Source of the DNA: Cherax quadricarinatus
Lineage: Eukaryota; Arthropoda; Malacostraca; Decapoda; Parastacidae
DNA length: 64,000 bases
Assembly (NCBI RefSeq): GCF_038502225.1
Contig: NC_091298.1
Span: 34,878,340 to 34,942,339, forward strand
Direction of reading: 5' to 3'
Of this stretch, positions 1 to 12,628 are shown in pieces. How positions within the stretch are numbered: position 1 is the first letter of the stretch; every line of letters starts with the position of its first letter. The notes beneath the pieces are model-generated. The model saw nothing but the letters and a program-made list of their open reading frames with translations. It did no database searches and was not told the origin of the DNA. The position numbers and the translations under genes are program-made.

Positions 1-475
1 CTTTGAGATGACACAAAATTGCCTCTTTAGCTTGGCTTCAAAGCTGATATCCATTTTTATTGAAGATATTTTGATGTTAGTTTTCATGTGATACCCTGTG
101 AATGTCTTATGATTATTCAGTGCTAATATTTGACTGCAATAAAAGCTTACGCCGCACTACTGGTATCACGAGCTTGGAGGTGCAGAGGACTCGGGCGATA
201 TAATAGAGGGACACCATCCTAGGGTCACTCACTTGGTTTGTTTACTTTCTGAATTATAAACACGCTAGTCGACGGAAAAATCGTGTTTCTACCTGCTATT
301 ACTTACTGCCTAAATACACTATACTTGTGATTGTCCAGATATACGTATCTTTATACACATTCACAGGTGTTACTTATAATTTCACAACTGACTTTTTTTC
401 TGGGGAAGTAGAAAACATTTCATTGTTCATAAGCAATGAGTGCCGTAGAAGGCAACTAAAATACTGGGAGCAAGA
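1..475. other. Unassigned AT-rich sequence
   Basis: No coding, repeat or RNA signal I can support. A 62-codon open frame at 327-515 runs into the LINE-D fragment and has no recognisable domain, so I treat it as chance. Confidence 0.5.
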
Positions 476-885
476 GCTACCTGGAGGGCATTCCGGGGAT
501 CAACGTCCCCCATGACCAGGCTTTCTGGTGGCTAAGGACCTGATCAACGAGGCTGTTACTGCTGGCAGCACGTAGTCCAACGTACGAAGCATAGCCTGGC
601 TAATCCGGCTTTAACTTTAGGTATCTGTCCAGCTCCCTCTTGAAGGCAGCCAGTGGCCTATTGGTAATTCTCCTTATGCATTGTGGAAGGCTGCTGAACA
701 ATCTTGGGCCCCGGACACTTACTGTCTTTTGCAGTCGTAGGGAATGATTTCTGTGTGCAGATTAGGGACCAGTTCCTCCAGTATCTTCCAGGTGTAGATA
801 ATGATGTATCTTTCTAAATCTGCAATTTCACCTGCCTTGAATGGGGATGTTAATATACTGCAGTATTCCAGCCTGTAACAATTAA
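476..885 (-). mobile_element. LINE-D 3' fragment
   Basis: The stretch from the TACCTGG-type end at about 476 to about 885 resembles the 3' part of the larger LINE-D copy at 16531-17110. Shared blocks include the GATCAACNAGGCTGTTRCTG segment, the 'gtccagc...cttcctgaag' segment and the 'agcctg' block near the right end. Only the 3' end is present, as expected for a 5'-truncated LINE read on the minus strand. It encodes no intact protein. The assignment rests on within-window similarity. Confidence 0.75.
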
Positions 886-2183
886 TGTCACGACAAAAAG
901 AAATTTGCTATTTGGGATGTTTTGTAAAGAAGCCAATTGACCACTTTTTAAACCCCATAAATTGATATGATAAATTATCATGATTAAGTCTCATACAGTG
1001 TTCATTAACCGTGAGATAACCTTCATCCCTTTATGCTGGTATATAACAAAGTCTGTTTTGGTTCCCGAAAAGTTGTAGTTAATTCGTAACGTTTATTATG
1101 AACATTGTATTGTATAATAAATTAAAGTATACAGCAGTTATATATAATTTACTAGTGCTCAAAATTTGAAGGGAATTGGAAGAGGTATTCACAGGTCATC
1201 AGCTAAAATTAAAGTCCAATTTTCTTCAATAAAAATGGTAAACTATGTCATCCACAGACCGAATCCTACTGAAATTTTTCAGAGAGACCTAAGAGGCCAG
1301 TATCTGAAAATGAACGAGCTCATTAATCTTCAAGCTGTTTAGATCTTGCTTTATCATTCAATCATTATGAAAGTTTCAGGCTAATCAGATGTGAAACTCT
1401 GAAATTATGGCATAAAAAACAGTATTTAAATTTTTCCATTAAAAAATAAAGCAAATTGGAACACTTACACGAAAAATTCCGTCCAAACTTTTCTCTGCTT
1501 AAGACTGACCAGCTTGTAAAAAAATAAGTTTAACATAAACTTAATGCACATAACATACAAATTTTTAATAAGCATTTTGAGAGCACATAGATGACAGTCA
1601 CAAAAAGATAACTAAATAACTAAATCAAATCAAATAGCCTCCATGGATCACCAACATAAATGTTAGTGAGTAATCTTGTAGGCAAGGCACCCACGCATAC
1701 AACCTGACCTAGGAATCTTGCCTAAGATACACTGCACAAGCGCTGAAAATTTGAAGCCGATCGAATAAGGCGTTCTCGAGTAATCAAAAATTCGTTAAAC
1801 TTAAAAACACAGTTAAACTTGGGATTTTTTTTTGTGTGTTTTTCAGTAATCCTCTCTCTTTTACATTGTTAATAATTCTCTATTATCGTGTCAAAAATAT
1901 TTGATATAAATTTTAAAAAAATCTGTTGCATAAAAATAAGGAAAAAATTGGAGCCTCGCACAGACTTATCTTAATAAAGAAATACATCCAATCAAAACAC
2001 ACCAGTATCTAGGTTCGAATACAATTAGACGAAGCATTCTTAAGATTCGACATTTTAAACAATTTACTTAAGAAAACTGACGAAATGAGATTGACCAGGT
2101 GAACGTAGGCAACAAGCTGTGTCTATAATGAAACTCACAAAAGGTAAAAGTTTGAAGTCAATCATAACAACATTCTCCATTAA
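886..2183. other. Unassigned AT-rich sequence
   Basis: Roughly 1.3 kb of AT-rich DNA with no long open frame. A phrase near 1743-1790 (GAAAATTTGAAGCCGATC) recurs in similar form near 9841-9862, hinting at an old dispersed repeat. Nothing more can be supported. Confidence 0.4.
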
Positions 2184-2277
2184 TTGACCGAGGTCTCTCA
2201 ACCCTTGAGTGGAGAGGACAGCTGCTGCTGCTGCTGCCCCCTGGAGTTCTCTGGTGGCAGTATTATTTTCACCAACA

Positions 2278-3451
2278 TGGCGCAGGCTCGCCGGCGCAGG
2301 GTAAATACTGTCTGCATTGAATTAACCAGTGGAACTGTAACGGGGCCATCAATGGAGTTGCTTTTGCCTGCAATCATCAGAGATACCTACGGAATAGCCA
2401 ATGAGGAGATTTGTGGACTTGCACTGAACGGTACGAAGAGGATTTTTGTAAAATTTAGTTCGGCGACTGTGTATGAGGCAGTGGTGAATAAGTTTCAAGA
2501 GGTGGCCATACCAGTTAATCATGCTGTAACGGTGAGGCTGCATGATGTGTCCAGCTATTACACATGGGTTAAGATCAGGAATGTGCCGTTCGGAATGTGC
2601 CGTTGGAGGCGGATGCATCTGACATCCGGTTCATTATGTGTAAATACGGCACAATACATACGATCACTGCAGGAAGGTGGTAGATGACGCTCAGACATCC
2701 AATTCTATCGTATGTGGTGATGGAAGATTTCAGGACTCAGGTTTTTGTAACATACGCTGGGCAGCGAAGCACTTGCCGTTTGTGCGGGTCGTATGATCAC
2801 CTGACTGCGCAATGTGAAAGAAGACGTGGTGATAGGGACCAGCAGCAACGACGAGATGTGGAGGAAAGGAGAGAGGATCAAGATCAACTGTTTTCGACTC
2901 TGCCTCAGCAGAATTTGACATGGAGTGAGGAGGTTGAGAGGGCCGAAGAAAAGGAGATGGCAGGGGCTACGCGGGGGGACATCACTTCCCTGGACGTTGT
3001 ACAAGTGCTGGATGAGGTCATCGCGGAAGCGAATGGTAGCGACGCGGAAACGACGATAGTGTCGACGTTTGAAAACATTTTGGGTAATGAGAGTCCTTGT
3101 CAGGATGTTGGTACAGACCTGGATCATGGGTCTGTAATTGAGGAGGGCGTGGTGATGCTAGCCCGGCCTGAAGTGTGTCGTAAGGATGCCCAGTTGGTGA
3201 GAACTGAGGAGGTGGAGGTTCATCATGGCACTGAGCTGGATGACTTGATGCAGGTCGAGGTTACGACGCGAAAGCGCGCAGCAGTGCTTTCTGATTCCGA
3301 CAACGTGCTTACGCCCGCACAACGACCTGGGAAGAAAACATGGGCGGAAGCCATGCGGAGAGGTTCAAGTGGCGCCCAGGGGCAGGGGTTGGGTAAGGGT
3401 GGCCAGAAAGGGGGGGGGGAGGGAAAAGGGTGCAATGAAACGATCAGGTGA
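2278..3451 (+). pseudogene. Tx1-like LINE ORF1 (nucleic-acid-binding protein), broken
   Basis: The likely start is the ATG at 2278 (MAQARRRR), in a reasonable CAACATGG context. The first part, to about 2590, looks like the RRM-like region of Tx1 ORF1 proteins. A 14-bp tandem duplication (2578-2591 and 2592-2604) shifts the frame. The frame that continues the protein then meets TAG at 2681, and coding resumes from 2684. A CCHC knuckle follows (CRLCGSYDHLTAQC, about 2788-2830), then an acidic, Glu-rich tail and a basic C-terminus ending at 3451. The product would bind the LINE RNA; this copy cannot make it intact. Confidence 0.75.
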
Positions 3452-3481
3452 TAAGTCGGTAGTGTCAAGAGGGAAACCCCC

Positions 3482-4469
3482 TTTGTCGGTTTTAAGTGCC
3501 TGACATTGAACATCAATGGCTTGAGGTCTCAGAGAAAGTGTGAGTGGTTTAAGGAATATTTGGTGCGTCATGATGTTGACGTTGTGTTCTTGCAGGAACA
3601 CAATTATAGACCGGGTTATGAGTTGAAGGTGGATGGGTATAATGTGTATGTTGAGCATGCAGTCAGATTGAAAGGAGGTGTGGCCATTTTGGTGAAAGAA
3701 ACTAGCCCGTTGGTTGTCAGGCATAGTGAGGGGGGAGAGGGGAGGGTGATTCGTGTGGATGGGTTATGGGGTCAGGTACAGATGACGTTGGTGTGTGTGT
3801 ATGGCCCAGCAGAGGGAGATGTGAGGATAAAGAATAAATTCGTGAGGGACGTTCTGGTATATTATTTGCGTGGATTGCCGGGGGTTGCTGTGATAGGAGG
3901 TGACTGGAACTGTGTGATAAGGAGTAAGGATGTTGAACCGAGGGGGGCAGGGCATTGTTTGAGGATATTGGGAGAATTGTTATCCGGGGTAGGATTGACA
4001 GATGTTGAGGGAGGTGAGGTGGTGGAGCACACATTTATTAAGCGTGGGTATGCGGCTAGGCTCGATCGATTATACGTGCCCAGGACAGTCGTAATACATA
4101 GTGTGAGGGTAATGGACGTAGTATTTTCTGATCACAGGGGTGTTTTGGTGGATATAGGTTGGGAGGGGTTGCCAAGAAGGTGTAAGGGGTTTTGGAAGTT
4201 GAATGTAAAGTTGTTGCAGGAAGAAGTCTCGACAGTCATTTGTTCAATTATGGGAGGAGTTGGTGGTGGAGGCGCCTGGGAATAGTGCACTGGTTAGTTG
4301 GTGGGACTCTGTGGCGAAATCTAGTATTAAGGAATTTTATATTCGTAGTGGGAGGGAATATAACAGATTGAAGTATGGGTACCAATCTTATCTTGAGGGG
4401 CAGTTGAGAGCTTGCTACGAGCGTGGGAGTGCTAGCCTTATCAGGCGGTGGACGATATTGAGGGATTAA
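3482..4469 (+). pseudogene. Tx1-like LINE ORF2, endonuclease region
   Basis: This is the N-terminal part of ORF2. The sequence TLNINGLRSQRKCEWF opens an exonuclease/endonuclease/phosphatase fold. LQEHN supplies the metal-binding Glu, IGGDWNCV the Asp/Asn pair and FSDHRGVLVDI the closing SDH motif, so the catalytic set looks intact. The domain would nick target DNA to prime reverse transcription. The first frame ends at 4285 (GGGAWE then stop). The linker continues in another frame from about 4260 to 4469, and the reverse transcriptase frame resumes at 4448, so two frameshifts separate endonuclease from reverse transcriptase. No unambiguous ATG starts the domain. Confidence 0.8.
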
Positions 4470-6091
4470 ATGAGCGTATCAGGGATTTGCAAAATGAAAG
4501 ATTTGATGGCGCGCGAGTTTTGGGTGGGCTGGAAGAGTTGTTATGGGGTGACAGGCCTTCGGCATGCGTGTTGAGGAGACAGTGTAAGAGAAAAGTGGCG
4601 ACGGAGATGATGGGATTAACTGTTCATGTGGGGATGGAAGGGTATAGAGAGGGGCAGGTATTAGTGACGACAGAGGGTATGAGTGGTTATCTAGATGCAT
4701 GGTTTAGGTCATATGCACAAAACGGAGGTATTCGAGATGAGGCTTTAAAGGAAATGGGAGGTTTCGTGCAATGTGAGATTGATGGTATAGATAGGGTAAC
4801 ATTAGAAGGTCCGATCACGGAAAGTGAGATTTCGCACGCTTTGTCTGGTGCAAGTTTAGGTAAGGCGCCAGGTGTAGATGGGTTGCCTAATGATTTTTAC
4901 GTTAGGAATTGGGAAGTATTGAGAGGATTTTTAGTTAGGTTATTCAATGTAATGAAGGATGATGGGGAAATGGGTGAGCAGCAAAGGACTGCTGTCGTGG
5001 TATTAGTTCCGAAAGGTGGACAGACTACGGTAGAGGATTACCGAGCAATATCGCTTATGTGTGGCGATTATAAGTTATTTGCACGGATATTAGGGAATAG
5101 AATAAAAAAGGTGATAGGTAACGTAATTGACAGAGGACAATATGGGGTACCGGGTAGGACAATGTATGAAGGGCATGGAGTTCTTAGAAGTTTTATAGAA
5201 CAGAGGGGGGAGTTGGGGGGTGGGGGTGTTTTGGCATTGGATTGGCGAGCTCCTTACGATAGTGTAGAGAGGGATGCGTTATGGAGGTTCATGCGTTGGC
5301 AGGGATTCGGGAAGGAAATTATATCTTGGGCGAAAACATTGTATCAGGGAGCATCTATGAGAGTACAGGTTAATGGGAGGCTAGGTGTTAACATTCAGAT
5401 GGGAAGGGGTTTGCGACAGGGTTGCCCTCTATCGCAAATATTGTTTGCGTGTCTCCAGGATCCCTTTTATAGGGCAGTTAGGTGGAGTATCGCAAGTGGA
5501 GGGGTTAGTAATGAACGAGAGGGTCGGCCGGGTATTGTGGGTTATATGGATGACACAACTGTATTGGTGAGGGATGAGAAAGATTTACACAAGGTAGGAA
5601 AGGTGGTAGATGTGTTTGGCGAGGCTACTGGGATGGAAATTAATGTGGCAAAGTCTAAGTATATTGACCTAGGCAATAACGTAAATAGAGGTGGGACTGT
5701 AGGGCGCGGGTGGAGTGTGGTGGATCAGCTATTGATTTATGGGATAGTGTACGCTAAGAATGATACGGTCGCACAAGAGGTAAATTCGATGCGCACCGTG
5801 GATGGGGTATTGAAAAGATTGGGTGGTTTGAGGACAGCTCAGCTAACGTTGCATCAGAGGGTCATTGTGACGAACGTCCTGTTGTATAGTAAGATATGGC
5901 ACGTGGTGGCAATATACCCACTGAGGCGGCGAGAGGTGCAACGGTTGCAACATGGGATTTTCCGATTTATATGGGGATCGGGTTGTGACTGGCTAAGTAG
6001 AGGGGTGGTGATGCTTCCCGTTAGCCAGGGGGGGCTGGGGCTTATACCTTTAGAACAGCGTATGATGAGTGGGTATCTAAAACGCGGGTAA
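4448..6091 (+). pseudogene. Tx1-like LINE ORF2, reverse transcriptase domain
   Basis: A 547-codon open frame covers the whole reverse transcriptase. The primary motifs are present: VEDYRAISLM (motif 1/2 region), motif A LALDWRAPYDSV, motif B GRGLRQGCPLS and the catalytic GYMDDTTVLV. All three palm aspartates are retained. It would copy element RNA at the nicked target. TAA at 6089-6091 ends the frame, but the same frame continues downstream, so this is a nonsense mutation rather than the natural end. The G-rich coding strand differs from the AT-rich surroundings. Confidence 0.85.
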
Positions 6092-6820
6092 TTGAGGGAG
6101 GTGGGGGCGAGGAGAGGGGGGCTAGAAAAACTGCTTATGGATATGCAACGATGGTGGGGGGGTAAGGATTTAATGATTGGTGAGGCCATGTTGCGGGTTT
6201 TAATGATGGTGAGGGATCCGAAGAGCCTTAAATTGAGGATTCTTGAGAGGGTGGGGGGTGGGTCTGTGGCGGCAGTTGAGGGGACATAACCCATGTATGC
6301 GTGGGGGAATATCTGGAAATGTTTACGGCAATTGCGTATTAAACCAGGTGTAAGGGAGGTAATGTTTAGGTTTCTACATGGAATCTTGCCGTCTGGTGTT
6401 GTGTTATTTAATAAGAGACTAAGGGAGGGTGGGGAGTGCAAAGCGTGTGGATGTTCGGAGACTATTTTTCATGAGGTGTATTTTTGTAATTGTTTAGAAG
6501 CTGTGAGGGTATGGTTAGGTAGGGTAGTTAGGTTAGTGGGTGGGGAAGGGTTACAGGTGTTAAGGGTGTTAAGTTTAGATATAGGTGGGATGAGTCAGAT
6601 GGTGGTGAATGAGGTTGCGTATGTGGTTACTGATTTTATTTATACGTCTTGGGCTATGAGGGAGGTGGGTGTGGATGAAAGAATAAAGGTGTTAGCGGCC
6701 ACCATTTATAGAACTAAGTGTCGCAATAGGGATGTTTATGGGGGAAGGTGGGAGACAGCGTTTACTGAGGGATACCGGAGTTTTAAGTTAAAGGATTTAC
6801 GGGATTTAAGTGTAAATTAA
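6092..6820 (+). pseudogene. Tx1-like LINE ORF2, C-terminal segment with Cys/His knuckle
   Basis: This continues the reverse transcriptase in the same frame after TAA at 6089. A second in-frame TAA at 6287 splits it again before 6293-6820. The last part has FRFLHGILPSG followed by CKACGCSETIFHEVYFC, a Cys/His knuckle of the kind found downstream of LINE reverse transcriptases. The natural end is probably the TAA at 6818-6820. Two stops and no frameshift in about 730 bp suggest moderate age. Confidence 0.75.
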
Positions 6821-8037
6821 CGACGGGCTAGTTTCTTGAGTGGGGATGTGTGGATGGCTTTTAAAGTGTGTGACTGGATTTGTACTGATACATTTATGCT
6901 TTTCCTGTGTAGTGAGTGTGGTGTGGGTGGTGTTTTTACACATGTGTTCCCTTTATGTTGTGAAGATTTTGGATAGTACATGTACGTAATGTATTGGAGC
7001 ACTACATCATTGTGTGTGAGAATGACTGTTCGTTATTGTGAGAGTGCCTTCAAAGATGTTATAGAAAGAACATACTACATGGTGTTACTAAGGTATGCCA
7101 TATGACTGTATCGAATATGCTGTGATACAAAGTCCGGGGTTTCCCTTCTTGTAGGATGCATTCTGTAAGACACAATTTCTGTATATCTGAAGGTTCGGAA
7201 GTGTAAATAGCTGTAATGAGTAACGTGGTACAGTTTTATATTATGCGAGATTGTATTTTGGCACATAAGGCCTAACATATAATGTTTCAGCGGCCTGGTT
7301 AAGATTATATAGTACATGTCGTGTGACACTGTATGTGTAGGGTAGTGTTATATATTTTAAGTACACGCTGTTGGTTTCCCTTTGCTATTTTAATGTTTAA
7401 AGTCACATGTAAGAGTATATGTAAGGTAATATAAAAATGTATATTGATTTTGTGTAAATACACAATTTTAGATGACTTTGTTGGAGCAGGTATGCATATG
7501 AGTTCAAGTAGCGGTGTATATTATGTATTAATACTGCTATAGGGTATATAGTGTATGAAGAAGTCTTGGGTGGATTGCACCCGTGTTGAGATATAGAGTA
7601 TATTATCCTTGTATGCTAGGCAAAGTTTTCATAATTGTTACTTAGAGCAAGTAGTATCCTGCGCTCTTATAGTATGTTATTGTTTTGTTGGTATTTGATG
7701 AGGGGGGGGGGGTACCTTTTTACTTCCAGAGCACATATGTACGACTTTATAAATGTACCTTTGGTGAGGGTGGATGTATAGGTTTTAATGGCATGTGGTG
7801 AGGTTTTTACCTTTAAGAATTGTTTTGTATATAAAACTTGGCATAAGATGTATAAGTGTGCTGAAGTAGATTATCTGGATATGTTGTTGGTACACCTGTG
7901 TGAAGTGTTCCTTTTTCTTTTTGGATTGTGTATACGTATGTTGTACTTTAATTTTGTTGTTACATGTTGATTGGTTTAGTGACATGTTTGCTTCCATGTA
8001 TAATGTATACTGTATTTTAAATAAAATATAAAAAAAA
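6821..8037 (+). other. Tx1-like LINE 3' UTR and poly-A end
   Basis: A non-coding, G/T-rich tail of about 1.2 kb lies between the ORF2 stop and the A tail. It contains a G run near 7702-7710 and ends with AATAAA at 8020-8025 and adenines at 8030-8037. Its skew matches the upstream coding strand, so I treat it as part of the element. Confidence 0.65.
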
Positions 8038-9680
8038 GTACTTTCCTATATCCTTCCTGAATCTGAATTTTTCCAACTTAAAACAATTGCTGCGAGTCCT
8101 GTCTAGGCTAGATATTTTCAGCACACTATTTACATCCCCTTTATTTATTCCTGTCTTCCATTTATACACCTCAATCATATCCCCCCTAATTCTACGTCTT
8201 TCTAGAGAGTGCAGTTTCAGGGCCCTTAGTCTATCCTCATAGGGAAGGTTTCTGATACATGGGATCAACTTTGTCATCCTCCTTTGTACATTTTCCAGAG
8301 AATTTATATCCATTCTGTAATACGGTGACCAAAACTGTGCAGCATAATCTAAATGAGGCCTAACCAAGGATGTATAGAGTTGAAGAACAACCTGAGGACT
8401 CCTATTATTTATGCTTCTTGATATGAAGCCAAGGATTCTATTAGCTTTATTGCGAACACTTATGCACTGTTGTCTTGGTTTCAGATTACTGCTAACCAGA
8501 ACTCCTAAATCTTTTTCGCAATCCGTAATATTAAGATCTACATTATTTAGTTTATATGTGGCATGGTTATTGTCCTGTCCAACATTTAGAACTTTGCATT
8601 TGTCTATATTAAACTGCATCTGCCACTTCTCCGACCACTGCATCAGTCTATTCAAATCTTCCTGGAGTGCTCGAATGTCCTCGTCAGAATGAATTCGACG
8701 GCCTATTTTGGTGGCATCGGCAAACTTGCCGATGTCGCTCTTTATGCCCTCATCTATGTCGTTTATGTAGATTGTGAACAGCAGGGGGCCCAACACTGAC
8801 CCCTGTGGAACACCGCTCGTGACACTTCCCCACTCTGATTTCTCCCCATTTATGCAAACTCTCTGCTGCCTATTTGTCAACCATGCCTCTATCCAGGAAA
8901 AAAATTCTCCTCCTATTCCATATGCTTTAATTTTCCTCAATAGTCTCTGATGTGGGACCCTGTCAAAAGCCTTACTGAAGTCCATATACACAATATCATA
9001 TTCATTACCATGATCTACCTCCTCAAATACCTTAGTGAAAAAAGTTAATAAATTCGTAAGGCAGGAACGCCCCTTTGTAAAACCATGCTGAGATTCGTTG
9101 ATTAATTTATGCTTTTCAATGTGGCTACGAACTGCCTCGGCAATTATTGATTCCATAAATTTTCCCACTATGGAGGTTAGGCTTATTGGTCTATAGTTCG
9201 AAGCTAAGGACCTGTCACCTGTTTTGAAAATAGGTATCACATTTGCCATTTTCCACTTATCTGGCACCATGCCAGTTTATAGTGATATGTTGAAAAGATT
9301 AGCCAAAGGTGTGCTAAGCTCCTCTTTACATTCCTTTAGAACCCTTGCATACAGTTCATCAGGGCCTGGGGATTTGTTAGGTTTTAATTTATCTATTTGC
9401 CTAAGGACCATGTCACTTGTGACCCTGTTCTACATAATTTATCATTACTGGAATATCGCTGGTATCCTCCTGTGTAAAAACTGAGAGGAAGTATGTGTTA
9501 AAAATTCTACACATTTCCTTATCACTGTCAGTGAGCTGACCCGAGGAACTTTTGAGTGGGCCTATCTTGTCCCTGATCTTACTTCTGTATACCTGAAAGA
9601 ATCCTTTTGGGTTAGTCTTCGATTCTCTTGCAACTTTAACCTCATAATCTCTTTTTGCTTTTCTAATTCCCTTTTATTAC
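8038..9680 (-). pseudogene. CR1-A LINE, reverse transcriptase region (both ends cut)
   Basis: On the minus strand a 417-codon frame (9270 to about 8038) encodes the palm, thumb and C-terminal part of a CR1/jockey-type reverse transcriptase: NYRPISLTS, motif A YMDFSKAFDRVPH, motif B SGVPQGSVLGPLLF and the DYAAQFWSPYY thumb signature. The catalytic motif reads FADA instead of FADD (8713-8724), which should abolish activity. A frameshift near 9270-9280 separates the N-terminal part, which reaches KAKRDYE-like sequence near 9640-9680. Protein homology stops after DIGKY at 8038, exactly where the Tx1-like tail begins. In other copies this C-terminus runs on to NRVVDEWNSLPSW. Confidence 0.85.
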
Positions 9681-12547
9681 AGAATGCGTAGTCAATTTTT
9701 TTTTTCAAACCAATAAGAAAAGTCATTGTTAAGTAATGAAATAAAGATGAATATCACTATTTATTTAATAAAATGAGCAAACTAGGGTTTATTGCACCCA
9801 ATATCGGCTCGAGCCTTGTGTTCACAAAATCACACCTATTATGAAAATCTGAAGCCGATCAATGAGTTTTTCTTCAGTTATGACACGAATTCCAACGAAT
9901 CCCTTAGCTCGATCGCTAGCGAACTCAGCTCACACACTGAAGTCAGGGAACGATCCCTCAGTACGGTTGGAAAAGATTAGGACATGTTTCCATAAGACAC
10001 CTGCTGTCTTTGTTCACTTATAAGTAAAATGCGTACCTATGTGTTCGTCTACTGGTGTGAGTCGCATCCTGGGACAAAATTGACTTAATTTGCCTGAAAT
10101 AATCTGCAGAACAAGAGGCTTTCTATATAGTAGTATGTCAGTGAGGTCTGTATACCTTGTACATGCACTTGTATAAATAAAGGTATGATTATTATTATTG
10201 CAATCTATTTTTTTTAGTATAGTGCTACAGAAAAATTTACCAGCACGCAAAGGAAGCTTAATGTGTACTAACCAGCTCGTAAGATGTATCAGTCAATAAA
10301 TATTGATGGCTTTCAGAAGAGGAAGACTGAAAATTATTTACCGTGATTTATCGTGATAATTTTTTTTCTCCATTTACATATAAAATTGTCCAGTACGAAC
10401 CTACACATTTGAATTTTTCCTCCGCTATCGTCGATATTTTTTGGCACCTTTTTCGAACATCTGAAGTTCCACCAGTGAGGATTCTGGAAGTTATCGGAGT
10501 CATTCCAGAATATTGAGAACTACTTCGACTACTTTGATCATAGGGCACGTGAACATGCCAGGTGTTTCAAGAATTTGGTTCTCGTATCCGTATACATCTT
10601 TTATTATTTTGAAGGTAATATATTGAAGTTTTCACATGTTATGACCGAAATAAAATTGAAAACTTCGAGAAAAAAAAATTAAGGCATCGTCAGGTAATCC
10701 TTCTGGCATACCTGACAACTTTCTTTCTGATGATGGCAAAGCTTCTCTAACATTTTTTTTTTCAAATCGATTACTGTAGATAAACTCAAGAATATTGATT
10801 AATATACGAAAATACTGTGGAGGAATTTTAATAATGCTTTCATTCAGTGTGGGGCCAAGCAGGTCTTTATGTAAATCTCTAATTATATTGACTGATCTTT
10901 GCTAGACAAGTATATTACGTCATGTTACATACTACAAAGTAGGTAGAACGTTATCGTGCAAATAGTTATTTTGTGAAACAAAATACCTCACGTCTGATAT
11001 GCTATTCAAAGAAAATGGACAAGTGCAGTTGTATTTACCAGAGTTTGGATTCTAATTCTTCAGAACAGTAGTTCCCCATGAAATAAACTTCACTTATTGT
11101 CAGTGTTCTTTCCTCAGGAAATGACACTTACAACTTTCCCTTGACAAGAAAATCTAAAATTTGTTGTTGAAAATGCCACACAAGTTGGAGATCATTCAGA
11201 ATTGGAAATTAGGTTTCGAAGAAAGAAATTTAACATTATTGTCTTAGTATACTGGTCACAGACTAACTAATGTAAGGTGAGTCAGTATTACCATCAATAT
11301 AAATAAACCAGAATGTACATCATGAAATTAGATAAATTCTCTTATCTAATTTCAAGGTGAATTTAGATAAGGGAATTAATTAAAAATTCCAATAATCTCA
11401 AAATAGGCTAGAATTTATTCTCATTAAAAGAATATTTTAATTCACCTAAGCTTGGCAATGAATAAAGTAACACCTTTAACATTAGTTAAAACGCAAGTAA
11501 AAATAATGTTTATGTTATAAACAAAAATGTTTCTTTCAAAAATCCACTATTTAACCAAACTTTAAAATCAGGTCATAATATACTGTTAGTGCCCTAATAG
11601 TCTCATAACACTAAAAATGTAAGAAACTCTTATCATAGTAAGAGCAAACAATTCAAATAATTCTGAATGGTATAATATAAAAAACTAATAGATTTTTTAG
11701 CAATATCAGCTGTAACAGCAGGTGATTGCTTGCAAGTGACAAAATTCCAGCCAGTACCACAAACCCATCTTGGGAAAGAAATCCTCTAACAAGTTAATGC
11801 CAAAAGCTCAGTGAGAACTGAACAAATACGTCACTGACAGTAGTAAATTACGTACTAAGTTATGTAGCGTAACAAACTTAAACTGGATAAGTAACTTGCT
11901 TTGGTACACTGCTGGAGTATACGATATTGTTAAAGGTTTTGGCATCATTATAGCTAGTGAAACGATAAGCCTCAGCATTGTAGCTAATGATTCTGGCAAG
12001 AATAGAAGGGATGACTTGATTAACATGCATTTGACTGTTTTAAATAATACAACAGAATAATGAAGGGATCCTTGTATTATACAGAGCATTGTACAAAATG
12101 TATCTAAAAGACGCTCTATATATAATATCAGTTTATGGGTTTTGTTCTGAAACCAGACACGAATTAGTCGTGAAGAGTAGCCAGGACAAAACAAGGAGAG
12201 GTGTGCACGTGGCAGTACGGGAAGAGCGGCAGCTGGAGCAAGACGTCCTAAGACCTCAGAGTTTGTTATTTGTTTAAGGGGGAAGGAATGATATTGGATA
12301 AATTTAAGCCATAGGCTGCTTTAATAATTTTTGTATTTACTCTCCTATAAGACCCTAGAGTGTGCAGGTGCATGTGTAGTAGAGAGTAAAGATATTAATG
12401 TTTTGCCTGCATGCTTAGAGGACGGCAGAAGGGATGAGGGGTTCATAGCCCCACTGTTCATATGTGTTAAATCGTATCACTGTGCTAGTTATTGTGTAAT
12501 ATGTAGAGAGTAAGTTGTATGTAGTATTTGTATGTTTACTACTAATT
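9681..12547. other. Unassigned AT-rich sequence
   Basis: About 2.9 kb with short open frames only and no recognisable domain. I see no tRNA-like module, long inverted repeat or coherent LINE homology here. Confidence 0.45.
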
Positions 12548-12628
12548 TGTTTTTTATTATCACACTGGCCGATTCCCACCAAGGCAGGGTGGCCCGAAAA
12601 AGAAAAACTTTCACCCTCATTCGCTCTA

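Larger units (their letters stand above)
2184..8037 (+). mobile_element. Tx1-like LINE, nearly full length but inactive
   Basis: This is a complete LINE layout on the plus strand: ORF1 with an RRM-like region and a CCHC knuckle, an apurinic-like endonuclease, reverse transcriptase with YMDD, a C-terminal Cys/His knuckle, then a 1.2 kb 3' UTR with AATAAA at 8020 and a short A tail at 8030-8037. The reverse transcriptase phrase D-Y-K-L-F-A-R-I-L and the general layout fit the L1/Tx1 group; the clade call is from memory of family motifs. Several frameshifts and stops disable it. Its 3' end abuts the interior of a CR1-A coding region. Confidence 0.85.
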
